From the NCBI GenBank assembly GCA_947469285.1, contig CANIOW010000006.1, positions 1 through 64,000 of the forward strand: 64,000 bases of DNA, read 5' to 3'. Numbering within the stretch: position 1 is the first letter of the stretch; each line of letters starts with the position of its first letter. A model generated the notes under the pieces. It worked only from the letters and a program-made list of their open reading frames with translations, did not search any database and was not told where the DNA came from. Shown piece by piece: positions 47,366 to 54,818 of the stretch. A program made the position numbers and the translations under genes. This DNA comes from Gammaproteobacteria bacterium (GTDB taxonomy: Bacteria; Pseudomonadota; Gammaproteobacteria; Steroidobacterales; Steroidobacteraceae).

Positions 47366-47691
47366 AGGTGCTGATCCAGAAAAGCCGCCAGTTGGCCCTT
47401 CGAGATGGCACCGGTCTTTTGGGCTTCAACCAGCCCATTTTTAAACAGCATGAGCGTGGGGATGGCGCGAATACCGAATTTGGAGGGAGTGACCCGGCTT
47501 TCGTCGATGTTCATCTTGGCGATGACCACGCGTCCAGCGTAATCCTTGGCGATGTCATCGAGGATGGGAGCAATGGCCTTGCAGGGCCCGCACCATTCGG
47601 CCCAGTAGTCCAAAAGGACGGGAAGGGGGGACTTGAGCACATCCTGCTCGAAGGTGGCGTCGCTGGTGTGAATGATGTTTTGGCCGCTCAC
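47362..47691 (-). CDS. trxA: Thioredoxin 1
   Basis: 109-aa thioredoxin with the active site WCGPCK in [15 protein letters not shown] and the cis-Pro motif [11 protein letters not shown]. General cytosolic disulfide reductant and the electron source for DsbD. GTG start at 47691 with an AGAGGAAA ribosome site. It precedes rho with a GTGA overlap; the trxA-rho/rhlB arrangement is conserved in Gammaproteobacteria. Confidence 0.97.
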   Translation of the reverse strand: MSGQNIIHTSDATFEQDVLKSPLPVLLDYWAEWCGPCKAIAPILDDIAKDYAGRVVIAKMNIDESRVTPSKFGIRAIPTLMLFKNGLVEAQKTGAISKGQLAAFLDQHL

Positions 47692-48108
47692 GCGGAATTT
47701 CCTCTTGCAGGGGTGGATGAAAGTAAAACCAGAAAACAGATCAATTCAACGGGAAATACAGGACTAAACAGTGGAAGAAACAGGCCAAGCCGCCATGGCT
47801 TGTTCGGGGGGTGAACCCCTTTGGGGAAGCTGCATCAACCAGAGGCTCACCAGTATTTCAAGGACTTAGGGTGACGTTCGTGGCCTAATGCGGCAGAATG
47901 TCGACTTGAGAACTATCCAACTTCAACCCACGCGCACCATGGCGCAGGGGAGCCGGGCTTCGGGATTCGCGCTGCCGGCGCTTCGCCTTTCGAGGTGGCG
48001 CCGGAAACAGGTCGCGGTTTGTGCGGCACTGCCGCTGGTCGGCATTGTGTGCCGCTCCACACCCGTTTTGCAAGCCCATAGGCCCCGTGCCGTTTTGACC
48101 CGTACCAA
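47692..48108. other. 417-base non-coding region between trxA and rhlB
   Basis: No convincing gene, tRNA or intrinsic terminator is visible. It must hold the divergent promoters of trxA-rho and rhlB. On the minus strand CCTTGAAAT (around 47860) offers a -35-like element, and a CCCCAAAGGGGTTCACCCC stretch (about 47807-47825) could form a small hairpin in the trxA leader. Short reading frames here show no recognisable protein. Confidence 0.5.
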
Positions 48109-49980
48109 TTGGCGGAAACCGTGACCGAATCCCAGACGACCAACGACTCTACCCACCAACCCTCTGCCAGTGATCCGCTGGCTGAAACACCAGCCCTCAC
48201 CCCGCAGCCTGCAGAGCCCTCCGCTGCACTGTCCAACATCAGCTTCAGTTCACTCAACCTCCCCGAGGAGCTTGCCCGCGGCATTGCCGACGCCGGCTTC
48301 GAACGTTGCACACCCATTCAGGCGGGCACCCTGCCGCTGGCACTGGCCGGCATTGACGTCGCTGGACAGGCACAGACAGGCACCGGCAAAACCGCCGCCT
48401 TCCTCGTGGCCATGTATGCCAAGTTGCTGCGCGAGCCACCCTCGGTCGACAAGCCAGCAAGCTCGCCGCGCGCTTTCATCATGGCGCCAACACGCGAACT
48501 TGCGGTGCAGATTCACAAGGATGCGGAGCTGCTCGGCCAGTACACCGGGCTGACCCTCGGGCTCGCCTTCGGCGGCGTGGACTATGAAAAACAGCGCCGG
48601 ACACTCGAACACGGCGTCGACATCCTGATCGGCACCCCCGGCCGGATCATCGACTTCCACAAGCAGCATGTCTTTGAGCTGCGCCATATTCAGGTGATGA
48701 TCCTCGACGAAGCCGACCGCATGTTCGATCTCGGCTTCATCGTCGACATCCGCTACCTGATGCGCCGTCTGCCACCACCGGAGGCGCGTTTATCAATGCT
48801 GTTCTCGGCCACTCTGGCACAACGCGTGCTTGAACTGGCCTATGAGCACATGAATGAAGCCCAGTTGGTGCGTATCGAACCGGAAAAAGTGACCGCGGAC
48901 CGTGTCCGCCAAGTCATCTACTACCCGGCCATGGAAGAGAAAGCGGGTCTGCTGGTCGGCTTGCTGCGCAAGCACAACGCCAAACGCACCATCATCTTTG
49001 TCAACATGAAACGTACCGCTGAAATGTTGGAGCGGGGCCTGCAGGCCAATGGCTTTCACGCCGAGGCCATGAGTGGTGACGTGCCACAAACGAAGCGACT
49101 GAAGATGCTCAGCGCCTTCCACGACGGCTCGCTACCCATCCTGATTGCCACCGACGTCGCTGCCCGTGGCCTGCACATTCCCGATGTCAGCCACGTGTTC
49201 AACTACGACCTGCCGCAGGATGCGGAGGACTACGTCCACCGCATCGGCCGAACCGCGCGCGCGGGAGCGGAAGGCGATGCCATCAGCTTCGGCTGTGAAG
49301 ACTACGTCGCCAGCCTCCCGGAGATCGAAGCCTACATCGGCTTTAAGATCAAGGCCGAGCGCGTTGAGCCAGAAATGGTGGTGCCGGTCATTGCGCCGCA
49401 ACGCGGTCCAGACCGCGACCACGGCCGGGATAGCCGCGGCGGCCGCGGCGGCGGGCGCAGCAGCGCTGGCGGTGGTGGTGGCCGCCATGAAGGCGGACGC
49501 GGCGGCAGCCGTAGCGCTCCCCGCGAAGAACGTCCGCGCCGCGAAGACACGCCTGACAGCGCCGCTAACAGCGGTGGTGCTGTAACACCGGCAGGCGCGC
49601 CCGAGGCGCCGCTGGCATCCGCGAACCAAAACCAGAGCCAAAGCCAGAGTCAAAGCCAGAGCCAGCGCGGACCGCGCAACCCGCGCCCGGATAGCGCCCC
49701 CCGTGACGGCCACCGCGATAGCCACCGTGACCACACGCGCAGTGGTCCTCAGGGCAACACCAACGGCCCACCGGTGGCGCGCGAGGAAGGAGCGCCCGCT
49801 GGCGACCGCACCGAGGGCCAAAAGCGCCGTCGGCGTCGTGGCGGGCGGAACCGCAACCGCGATCGTGGCGGCCGCGAGGACGGAGCCACCTCGGCCACCG
49901 GGACGTTTGCGCCGCTCGCTTGGGTGGTACGCAGTCTGGCCGCGGTGAAGGCCGCGCTGGGCAAGCTGTTCGGCGGCTAA
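48109..49980 (+). CDS. rhlB: ATP-dependent RNA helicase RhlB with long low-complexity tail
   Basis: DEAD-box helicase, 623 aa (E. coli RhlB 421). Core motifs: F-x-CTPIQ Q-motif, AQTGTGKT, PTRELAVQ, GTPGR, DEAD in LDEADRM, SAT, and HRIGRTARAG. Placement opposite trxA-rho supports RhlB, the degradosome helicase. The last ~190 residues are disordered: Gly/Arg/Ser-rich (RGGRGGGRSSAGGGGG), seven N/S-Q dipeptides, then His/Arg/Asp-rich sequence and a final hydrophobic-basic helix (APLAWVVRSLAAVKAALGKL). No ATG is near the start; TTG 48109 or GTG 48121 are candidates with weak ribosome sites. The 3' end overlaps the HAD gene. Confidence 0.93.
   Translation: MAETVTESQTTNDSTHQPSASDPLAETPALTPQPAEPSAALSNISFSSLNLPEELARGIADAGFERCTPIQAGTLPLALAGIDVAGQAQTGTGKTAAFLVAMYAKLLREPPSVDKPASSPRAFIMAPTRELAVQIHKDAELLGQYTGLTLGLAFGGVDYEKQRRTLEHGVDILIGTPGRIIDFHKQHVFELRHIQVMILDEADRMFDLGFIVDIRYLMRRLPPPEARLSMLFSATLAQRVLELAYEHMNEAQLVRIEPEKVTADRVRQVIYYPAMEEKAGLLVGLLRKHNAKRTIIFVNMKRTAEMLERGLQANGFHAEAMSGDVPQTKRLKMLSAFHDGSLPILIATDVAARGLHIPDVSHVFNYDLPQDAEDYVHRIGRTARAGAEGDAISFGCEDYVASLPEIEAYIGFKIKAERVEPEMVVPVIAPQRGPDRDHGRDSRGGRGGGRSSAGGGGGRHEGGRGGSRSAPREERPRREDTPDSAANSGGAVTPAGAPEAPLASANQNQSQSQSQSQSQRGPRNPRPDSAPRDGHRDSHRDHTRSGPQGNTNGPPVAREEGAPAGDRTEGQKRRRRRGGRNRNRDRGGREDGATSATGTFAPLAWVVRSLAAVKAALGKLFGG
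49624..49665 (+). repeat. Hexanucleotide repeat encoding (N/S)Q x7 in rhlB
   Basis: Seven imperfect 6-base units (AACCAR/AGYCAR type) encode NQNQSQSQSQSQSQ in the disordered RhlB tail. Unit number can vary by slippage without a frameshift. Confidence 0.8.
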
Positions 49981-50687
49981 CCCGCCGTCAACCCAACCAG
50001 CAGGTCCGCCACACCGTCCACGGCGGGCCAGTGGGCCGTGTCCTTAGGGGCACGGCCTGAATCCGGGCAGCGGATAGCACGCACCGCGGCCAGGCCAAAG
50101 GCCTGCGCGGCGGCCAGCATCGGCAAACTGTCATCGACAAACAGCGTTCGCGCCGCATCAAAGGTCTCTACTGCCTGCAAAGCCGGCCAGAACCGTGGGT
50201 CTTCCTTGGGCGCCCCGAAAGCATGGGTGGAATACGCCGCATCCAGCCGGTGTAGAAAACCCAGCTGCCGCTCTTTCACCGCCAAGGCTCCCGGATGGGC
50301 GTTAGTCACTAGCACCGTTCGCTTGCCTGCGGCACGCAGGGCGATGAGGCAGGCCTCCGCACCCGGCAACCAGCACACCGCTTCGCGCACGGCGTCCTTA
50401 ACGGCGTACAAGTCCATCCCCAAAACCTCAGACCAGTGATCGATGCAATACCAAGCCAGGGTGCCTTGCGCCGCCGCGAATGTCGGCAGCAACTGGCGCA
50501 CCGCTTCGGTGGGTGACAGGCCCCGGGAAGCACCCCACAACGCCGGGACATGCTCCTGCCAGAACCAGTTATCGAAGCGCAGGTCGAGCAAGGTACCGTC
50601 CATGTCCAGCAAGACCGTATCGATCGAGTGCCACGGGACGGGCTGAGGACTTGGCCGCAAGACGTTGGACGCCAGATCAATCGCCAT
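49977..50687 (-). CDS. HAD family GMP/IMP nucleotidase (YrfG-like)
   Basis: 236-aa haloacid-dehalogenase-fold phosphatase. Motif I is DMDGTLLDL with both catalytic Asp, motif II VTNAHP, and motif IV FVDDS. FDNWFWQEHVPALW and DLYAVKDAVR match the YrfG subgroup, reported to dephosphorylate purine nucleotides. It converges on rhlB with a 4-base overlap and is divergent from the DUF3301 gene. Confidence 0.88.
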   Translation of the reverse strand: MAIDLASNVLRPSPQPVPWHSIDTVLLDMDGTLLDLRFDNWFWQEHVPALWGASRGLSPTEAVRQLLPTFAAAQGTLAWYCIDHWSEVLGMDLYAVKDAVREAVCWLPGAEACLIALRAAGKRTVLVTNAHPGALAVKERQLGFLHRLDAAYSTHAFGAPKEDPRFWPALQAVETFDAARTLFVDDSLPMLAAAQAFGLAAVRAIRCPDSGRAPKDTAHWPAVDGVADLLVGLTAG

Positions 50688-50752
50688 AAAAACCCTACCA
50701 AAGAGGTCATTCGCAGGGCCATCATGATAGCCCGCATGGTATAAGCGCGCGC

Positions 50753-51073
50753 ATGCTCCTCTTTCTCTTCTCCCTCATCTGCTTCATGGTCCTCTTGGCC
50801 TTCTGGCAATCTGCCATGGCCGCCCGCGAGGTAGCGAACCGGGCTGCCCGTGGCGCCTGCGAGCGTGACCACGCACAACTGCTGGACGGCACCGTGGCTT
50901 TCCAGCGCCTGCGACTGGCCCGTGACACCAGCGGACGGATGACCTTCCGCCGTACCTATGTCTTTGATTATTCGGACGACGGCGAGTCACGGCGCCAAGG
51001 ATTCGTCATCCTGCTCGGCCGTCGGCTGGAGGTCGTCGGGCTCGGACCAACACTGGTGAGTAGCTCCCAGTGA
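50753..51073 (+). CDS. DUF3301 family membrane-anchored protein
   Basis: 106 aa. One N-terminal hydrophobic helix (about 1-20) is followed by a small conserved domain (CERDHAQLLDGTVAFQRLRL, RRTYVFDYSDDGESRRQG) of the DUF3301 family. Function unknown. It begins a run of tightly packed plus-strand genes; its stop overlaps the next start as GTGA. Confidence 0.85.
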   Translation: MLLFLFSLICFMVLLAFWQSAMAAREVANRAARGACERDHAQLLDGTVAFQRLRLARDTSGRMTFRRTYVFDYSDDGESRRQGFVILLGRRLEVVGLGPTLVSSSQ

Positions 51074-51954
51074 ACCCGTCGGAGCTCCAATCCCCCATCG
51101 ACCTGCACCTGCACAGCACTGCCTCCGACGGCCAACTGACACCCACTGCGCTGGTGGCATTGCTCGCAACACGCGCAGTCCGGGTGTTTGCCCTGACCGA
51201 CCATGACACGGTCAGAGGGCTCGACGAAGCGGCTGCCGCGGCGACTGCGCACGGCTTGTGCATGGTCACCGGTACCGAACTGTCTGCCGAGTGGCTGGGA
51301 CGCACCGTCCATATTGTGGGGCTTGGCTTCGACCCTGCCGCGCCGGTGCTGTCCGCCCTGCTCTTGCGGCTGGCCGCCTGCCGCGCCGCGCGTGCCGGCA
51401 CGATCGCGCAACGCCTCGATCGCGCTGCCGGCCCGGGCACAGCTGCGCTAGAGCGAGCCACCGCACTCGCCGGAGACGACCCGGCGCGGGTCACCCGCAC
51501 CCATCTGGCGCGCGCGCTGGTGGAACTGGGGGCTGCCCATGACATGGAAGCCGCTTTCACCCGCTGGCTGGGTCACCGTGGGCGCGCCTATGTCCCGGCC
51601 GGCTGGCCGGCACTGGGCGAGGTCACCACCGCCCTGGTCGCTGCCGGCGGGGCGCCGGTGCTGGCGCACCCGCTGCGTTACACGCTGTCCAGCGGGCAGC
51701 GACGGCGCCTCACTCAAGAATTCAAGGCCGACGGCGGTGCCGCCGTGGAGGTGGTGGTCGGTGGGCTCGCCAGCGCGCAACGTGAAACTGCCACCGGGCT
51801 GGCGCTGCGCGCCGGCCTCGCTGGCAGTGTTGGCTCAGACTTCCACGATCCGGCATTTCCGTGGAATCCACCCGGTCGATTAGCTAAGCTGCCCGCAACG
51901 GTCGTGCCGGTGTGGGCACGCTGGGCGGCGGCGCAGGAAGCACTGCAGGTATGA
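51070..51954 (+). CDS. PHP-domain phosphoesterase, RNase AM/YciV-like
   Basis: 294-aa PHP metallo-phosphoesterase. IDLHLHSTASDG, LTDHDTVRGL, the GTELS segment and the C-terminal GSDFHDP supply the trinuclear metal site. The E. coli homologue is a 5'-3' exoribonuclease/3',5'-nucleotide bisphosphate phosphatase. GTG start at 51070 overlaps the DUF3301 stop; its stop overlaps the YdcH-like start (ATGA). Confidence 0.9.
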   Translation: MNPSELQSPIDLHLHSTASDGQLTPTALVALLATRAVRVFALTDHDTVRGLDEAAAAATAHGLCMVTGTELSAEWLGRTVHIVGLGFDPAAPVLSALLLRLAACRAARAGTIAQRLDRAAGPGTAALERATALAGDDPARVTRTHLARALVELGAAHDMEAAFTRWLGHRGRAYVPAGWPALGEVTTALVAAGGAPVLAHPLRYTLSSGQRRRLTQEFKADGGAAVEVVVGGLASAQRETATGLALRAGLAGSVGSDFHDPAFPWNPPGRLAKLPATVVPVWARWAAAQEALQV

Positions 51955-52175
51955 TCCAGGACAGTGACAAGGTCAACACGGCGCTACTCAAGCGGCTGGA
52001 GAAGTTGCGTGCGCTACGCATCGAACACCGTGACCTTGACGATGTCACCACCCGCCTACAGCTGGATGTCTGCGTTAACGAAATCCAGCTGCGCCGCCTA
52101 AAAAAACGCAAGCTACTGCTGAAAGACCAGATCACCCGCCTCGAAAGTGAACTCATCCCGGACCTGAACGCCTGA
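51951..52175 (+). CDS. YdcH (DUF465) family small coiled-coil protein
   Basis: 74-aa charged helical protein; LRRLKKRKLLLKDQITRLES is the family hallmark (RLKKxKLxLKDxI). Function unknown. ATG 51951 overlaps the upstream stop by 4 bases; the next gene begins 2 bases after its stop. The longer frame to 51912 lies inside the PHP gene. Confidence 0.85.
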   Translation: MIQDSDKVNTALLKRLEKLRALRIEHRDLDDVTTRLQLDVCVNEIQLRRLKKRKLLLKDQITRLESELIPDLNA

Positions 52176-52177
52176 CC

Positions 52178-53548
52178 ATGCCGGACATTCTCCAATCTCT
52201 GTCCACGCTGCTCGGTAATCCGCTGGTACTGAACCAGGCGGTGGCGTTCAGCCTGGCGCTGTTGGTGGCCTGGCTGGCTCCACGGGCGACGCTCCACGCC
52301 AAGCAATACCACACGCCAGTCACCGGCAGCCTCGCCATCTGGACCAGCGCGGTACTGCTGGTATTACTGCCCTATGGCATTCCGCTGCTGTGTGTTTTAG
52401 GTGCCCGCTTAGCGCTGAGCAGTTTCGGGCTCTACCTGCCTTTCCTTGATCCGGCGGCGGCGCTGCTCGGTGCACTGCTGCTCATCCGCGCCGGCACCTT
52501 CGTACTCGGCCTGTCCTTTTTCCACCGCCCGCGCGTGGGCCGGTGGGAGGCTCATGTGGCTTTCGTGGCCTGGCTGTTCATCGCGCTGCATCTCTTGGGC
52601 TGGCTTGAGGCGTTCATCGCTTTCCTCAAGGGCATTAGCCTGTCGGCTGGCGATGACCACATCACCTTGTGGTCTGTGTTGCGTTCCCTATTCACCGTCT
52701 CCGCCTTTGTCGTCATCAGTGTTTGGGTGGCGCGTCGGGTTGAGCAACGCGTGCATTCGGCCACCGACCTCACCCATTCAACGCGCATTGGCATTGCCAA
52801 ATTCTCCTATGCCGCACTCATCGGCTTTGGCGGGCTCCTAGGGCTTAGCGCATCGGGGCTCGATCTCACCGCACTCACCGTCTTCTCCGGCGCCATTGGC
52901 TTGGGCTTGGGTTTTGGACTGCAAGCCATTGCTGCCAATTTCGTCAGCGGCTTCGTACTGTTGATGGACAAGTCCATCAAACCCGGCGATGTCATCAGCT
53001 TCACCGGGACCCTGGGCACGCATACCGAAGGCTTCGGCTGGGTTCAGGAGCTGCGCGGCCGCTATGTGGTCGTGCGCGACCGCGATGGTGTCGAGACGCT
53101 TGTCCCCAACCAGAACTTGATCACCAATCAAGTCATCAACTGGAGCTACAGCGACAAACGCGTGCGCCTTAAGCTGCCCGTGCGCGTGTCCTATGACAGC
53201 GACCCGGAGGCTGCGTTAGCCGCACTGGTGCAGGCCCCGCTGGGGATCGACCGCATCCTCATGGATCCAGCACCCGTGACGCGGCTGATGGGATTTCACG
53301 AGCACGGCTTTGAAATGGAGCTGCGGTTTTGGATCACGGACCCACAAGATGGCGTGAATAACGTGCGCTCCGAAGTGAACCGTGCCATCTGGCGGCTGTT
53401 CAAGGCGCAAGGCATCAAAGTGCCGGTAGCGCAGCAAGAAATTCGCCTACTCGACGCAGCAGGCCGGGTCATTGGCCTCAGCCAACTGGCCGGAGCACAC
53501 AGCGCCGCCACAGCCGCCACCCGCGGCACCGTGCCGTCCGACCCATGA
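52178..53548 (+). CDS. MscS family mechanosensitive ion channel
   Basis: 456 aa. Four or more N-terminal membrane helices precede the MscS pore helix region (LTALTVFSGAIGLGLGFGLQ, then AIAANFVSG) and the beta domain (KSIKPGDVI, GRYVVVRDRDG, LVPNQNLITNQVINWS). Releases solutes on hypo-osmotic shock or acts as a related regulated channel. Its stop overlaps the arfB start (ATGA). Confidence 0.93.
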   Translation: MPDILQSLSTLLGNPLVLNQAVAFSLALLVAWLAPRATLHAKQYHTPVTGSLAIWTSAVLLVLLPYGIPLLCVLGARLALSSFGLYLPFLDPAAALLGALLLIRAGTFVLGLSFFHRPRVGRWEAHVAFVAWLFIALHLLGWLEAFIAFLKGISLSAGDDHITLWSVLRSLFTVSAFVVISVWVARRVEQRVHSATDLTHSTRIGIAKFSYAALIGFGGLLGLSASGLDLTALTVFSGAIGLGLGFGLQAIAANFVSGFVLLMDKSIKPGDVISFTGTLGTHTEGFGWVQELRGRYVVVRDRDGVETLVPNQNLITNQVINWSYSDKRVRLKLPVRVSYDSDPEAALAALVQAPLGIDRILMDPAPVTRLMGFHEHGFEMELRFWITDPQDGVNNVRSEVNRAIWRLFKAQGIKVPVAQQEIRLLDAAGRVIGLSQLAGAHSAATAATRGTVPSDP

Positions 53549-53976
53549 GTGCGGGCATCGAGATCGCACCGGGCCTGTGGATTCCGGAGAACGAGCTCGA
53601 GTTCCACTTCATTCGCTCACCGGGGCCCGGCGGTCAGAACGTCAACAAAGTGGCGAGCGCCCTGCAACTCCGCTTCGCAGCGGCCACGACCACCGTCCTG
53701 GATGCCCCGGGGCGCCAGCGTCTGGCCGGACTGGCTGGGCGACGACTAGCGCAAGACGGCTGGTTGGTATTGACCGCGCACCGTTTACGTACCCAGGAAG
53801 GCAACCGCCGCGATGCTTTCGAGCGCTTGACCGAGCTGATTCGCCAGGCACGCACCGCGCCGAAACCACGCAAGGCTACACGCCCGACTCGTGGCTCGCA
53901 GTTGCGCCGCGTCGAAGGCAAGAAACAGCGTCAGGGCGTCAAACGCCTGCGCACGCGGCCCGGCGTGGATGACTAG
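53545..53976 (+). CDS. arfB: Alternative ribosome-rescue factor / peptidyl-tRNA hydrolase ArfB
   Basis: 143 aa. The catalytic GGQ lies in RSPGPGGQNVNKV near residue 30, and a basic Lys/Arg-rich C-terminal tail (KKQRQGVKRLRTR) is the element that enters the empty mRNA channel of stalled ribosomes. Hydrolyses peptidyl-tRNA on non-stop complexes. Overlaps the MscS gene upstream and the convergent DUF4344 gene by 4 bases each. Confidence 0.94.
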   Translation: MSAGIEIAPGLWIPENELEFHFIRSPGPGGQNVNKVASALQLRFAAATTTVLDAPGRQRLAGLAGRRLAQDGWLVLTAHRLRTQEGNRRDAFERLTELIRQARTAPKPRKATRPTRGSQLRRVEGKKQRQGVKRLRTRPGVDD

Positions 53977-54818
53977 GGGGCACCTGCCACACGCGGTCGT
54001 GGCGCAGACTTCAATGGGGTGCGCACCCAAGGCGCGAGCCACAAGTCCCATTGTCGATGGGTGGCAGCAAACTCTTCGCCACAGCGTGGCGCGCCACTGA
54101 GCGGCAGTAATTGCAACTCCTCCAGCCACGGCATCGCCGCCGGCAAAGCCCCGGCAAAGCCACAGGCCAGTTTGTCTACTCGCGCCCGGTCATAGCCATG
54201 AGCTTCCAAAAACCCAAGCCCCGCCGCCTCTTCACTGCCCACCGTGCGGTGCAGGAACTCCAGTGCGCCGAGCACTTCTTGGGGCTGACCTACGGCCCCG
54301 CCAAGCGCCACCATCGCAAATTGATCTGCCGCCAGCTCTGGCGCCAGGCCAGTCTTCAGTGGCAGCACGTCCAGCAGGGCATGGCCCAACTGATGAAAAA
54401 CGATGAAAGTGATGGTGCCAGAAAACCAACGCTCCGCGCGCTCGTCATCCTCACCGGCCACCGCCGTGGACAGCTCTAGCACCGCCTGCAACAACTCATA
54501 GCACAACTGCACCCGGTGGGACGCGAGCTCCCAGCTGGCGTCGCTACTGCCGCATTCTTCGACCCGCACGGTAATGTCATGCGGCAGGTGCAGTGTGCGA
54601 GTCAACGAAGCAGCCACCGACTCCAGCACCCGGCTTTCGCGTAACACCTCCTCATAGCGTAAGTAATCTTCTGTCGCTACCGGCCCGTACTCCACCAAGA
54701 AGCGGCCGCTCTCCGGCGCCGCCATCTGACCGAAGAGAGCAGGCGAAACCAACCACAGCGCCATACCGAGCCACAGCCTGCCTGCCCGCGCCCTCCTGGC
54801 CAAGAAGACCTTAACCAT
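53973..54818 (-). CDS. DUF4344-like putative metallopeptidase with altered HExxH
   Basis: 281 aa with a signal peptide (about 1-34). The metallopeptidase motif reads HQLGH (142-146), with Gln143 (codon 54392-54390, CAG) in place of the usual catalytic Glu; E161 and D165 in APELAADQ, where a third zinc ligand is expected, are kept. It could be a zinc-binding but inactive pseudopeptidase, or an active variant. Envelope location is predicted. Its start overlaps the end of plsB by 8 bases. Confidence 0.8.
   Translation of the reverse strand: MVKVFLARRARAGRLWLGMALWLVSPALFGQMAAPESGRFLVEYGPVATEDYLRYEEVLRESRVLESVAASLTRTLHLPHDITVRVEECGSSDASWELASHRVQLCYELLQAVLELSTAVAGEDDERAERWFSGTITFIVFHQLGHALLDVLPLKTGLAPELAADQFAMVALGGAVGQPQEVLGALEFLHRTVGSEEAAGLGFLEAHGYDRARVDKLACGFAGALPAAMPWLEELQLLPLSGAPRCGEEFAATHRQWDLWLAPWVRTPLKSAPRPRVAGAP

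Noticed and set aside
46313-47374. Plus-strand 353-codon frame antisense to rho
   Set aside because: Its Ala/Thr-repeat end is just the complement of the rho glycine repeats.
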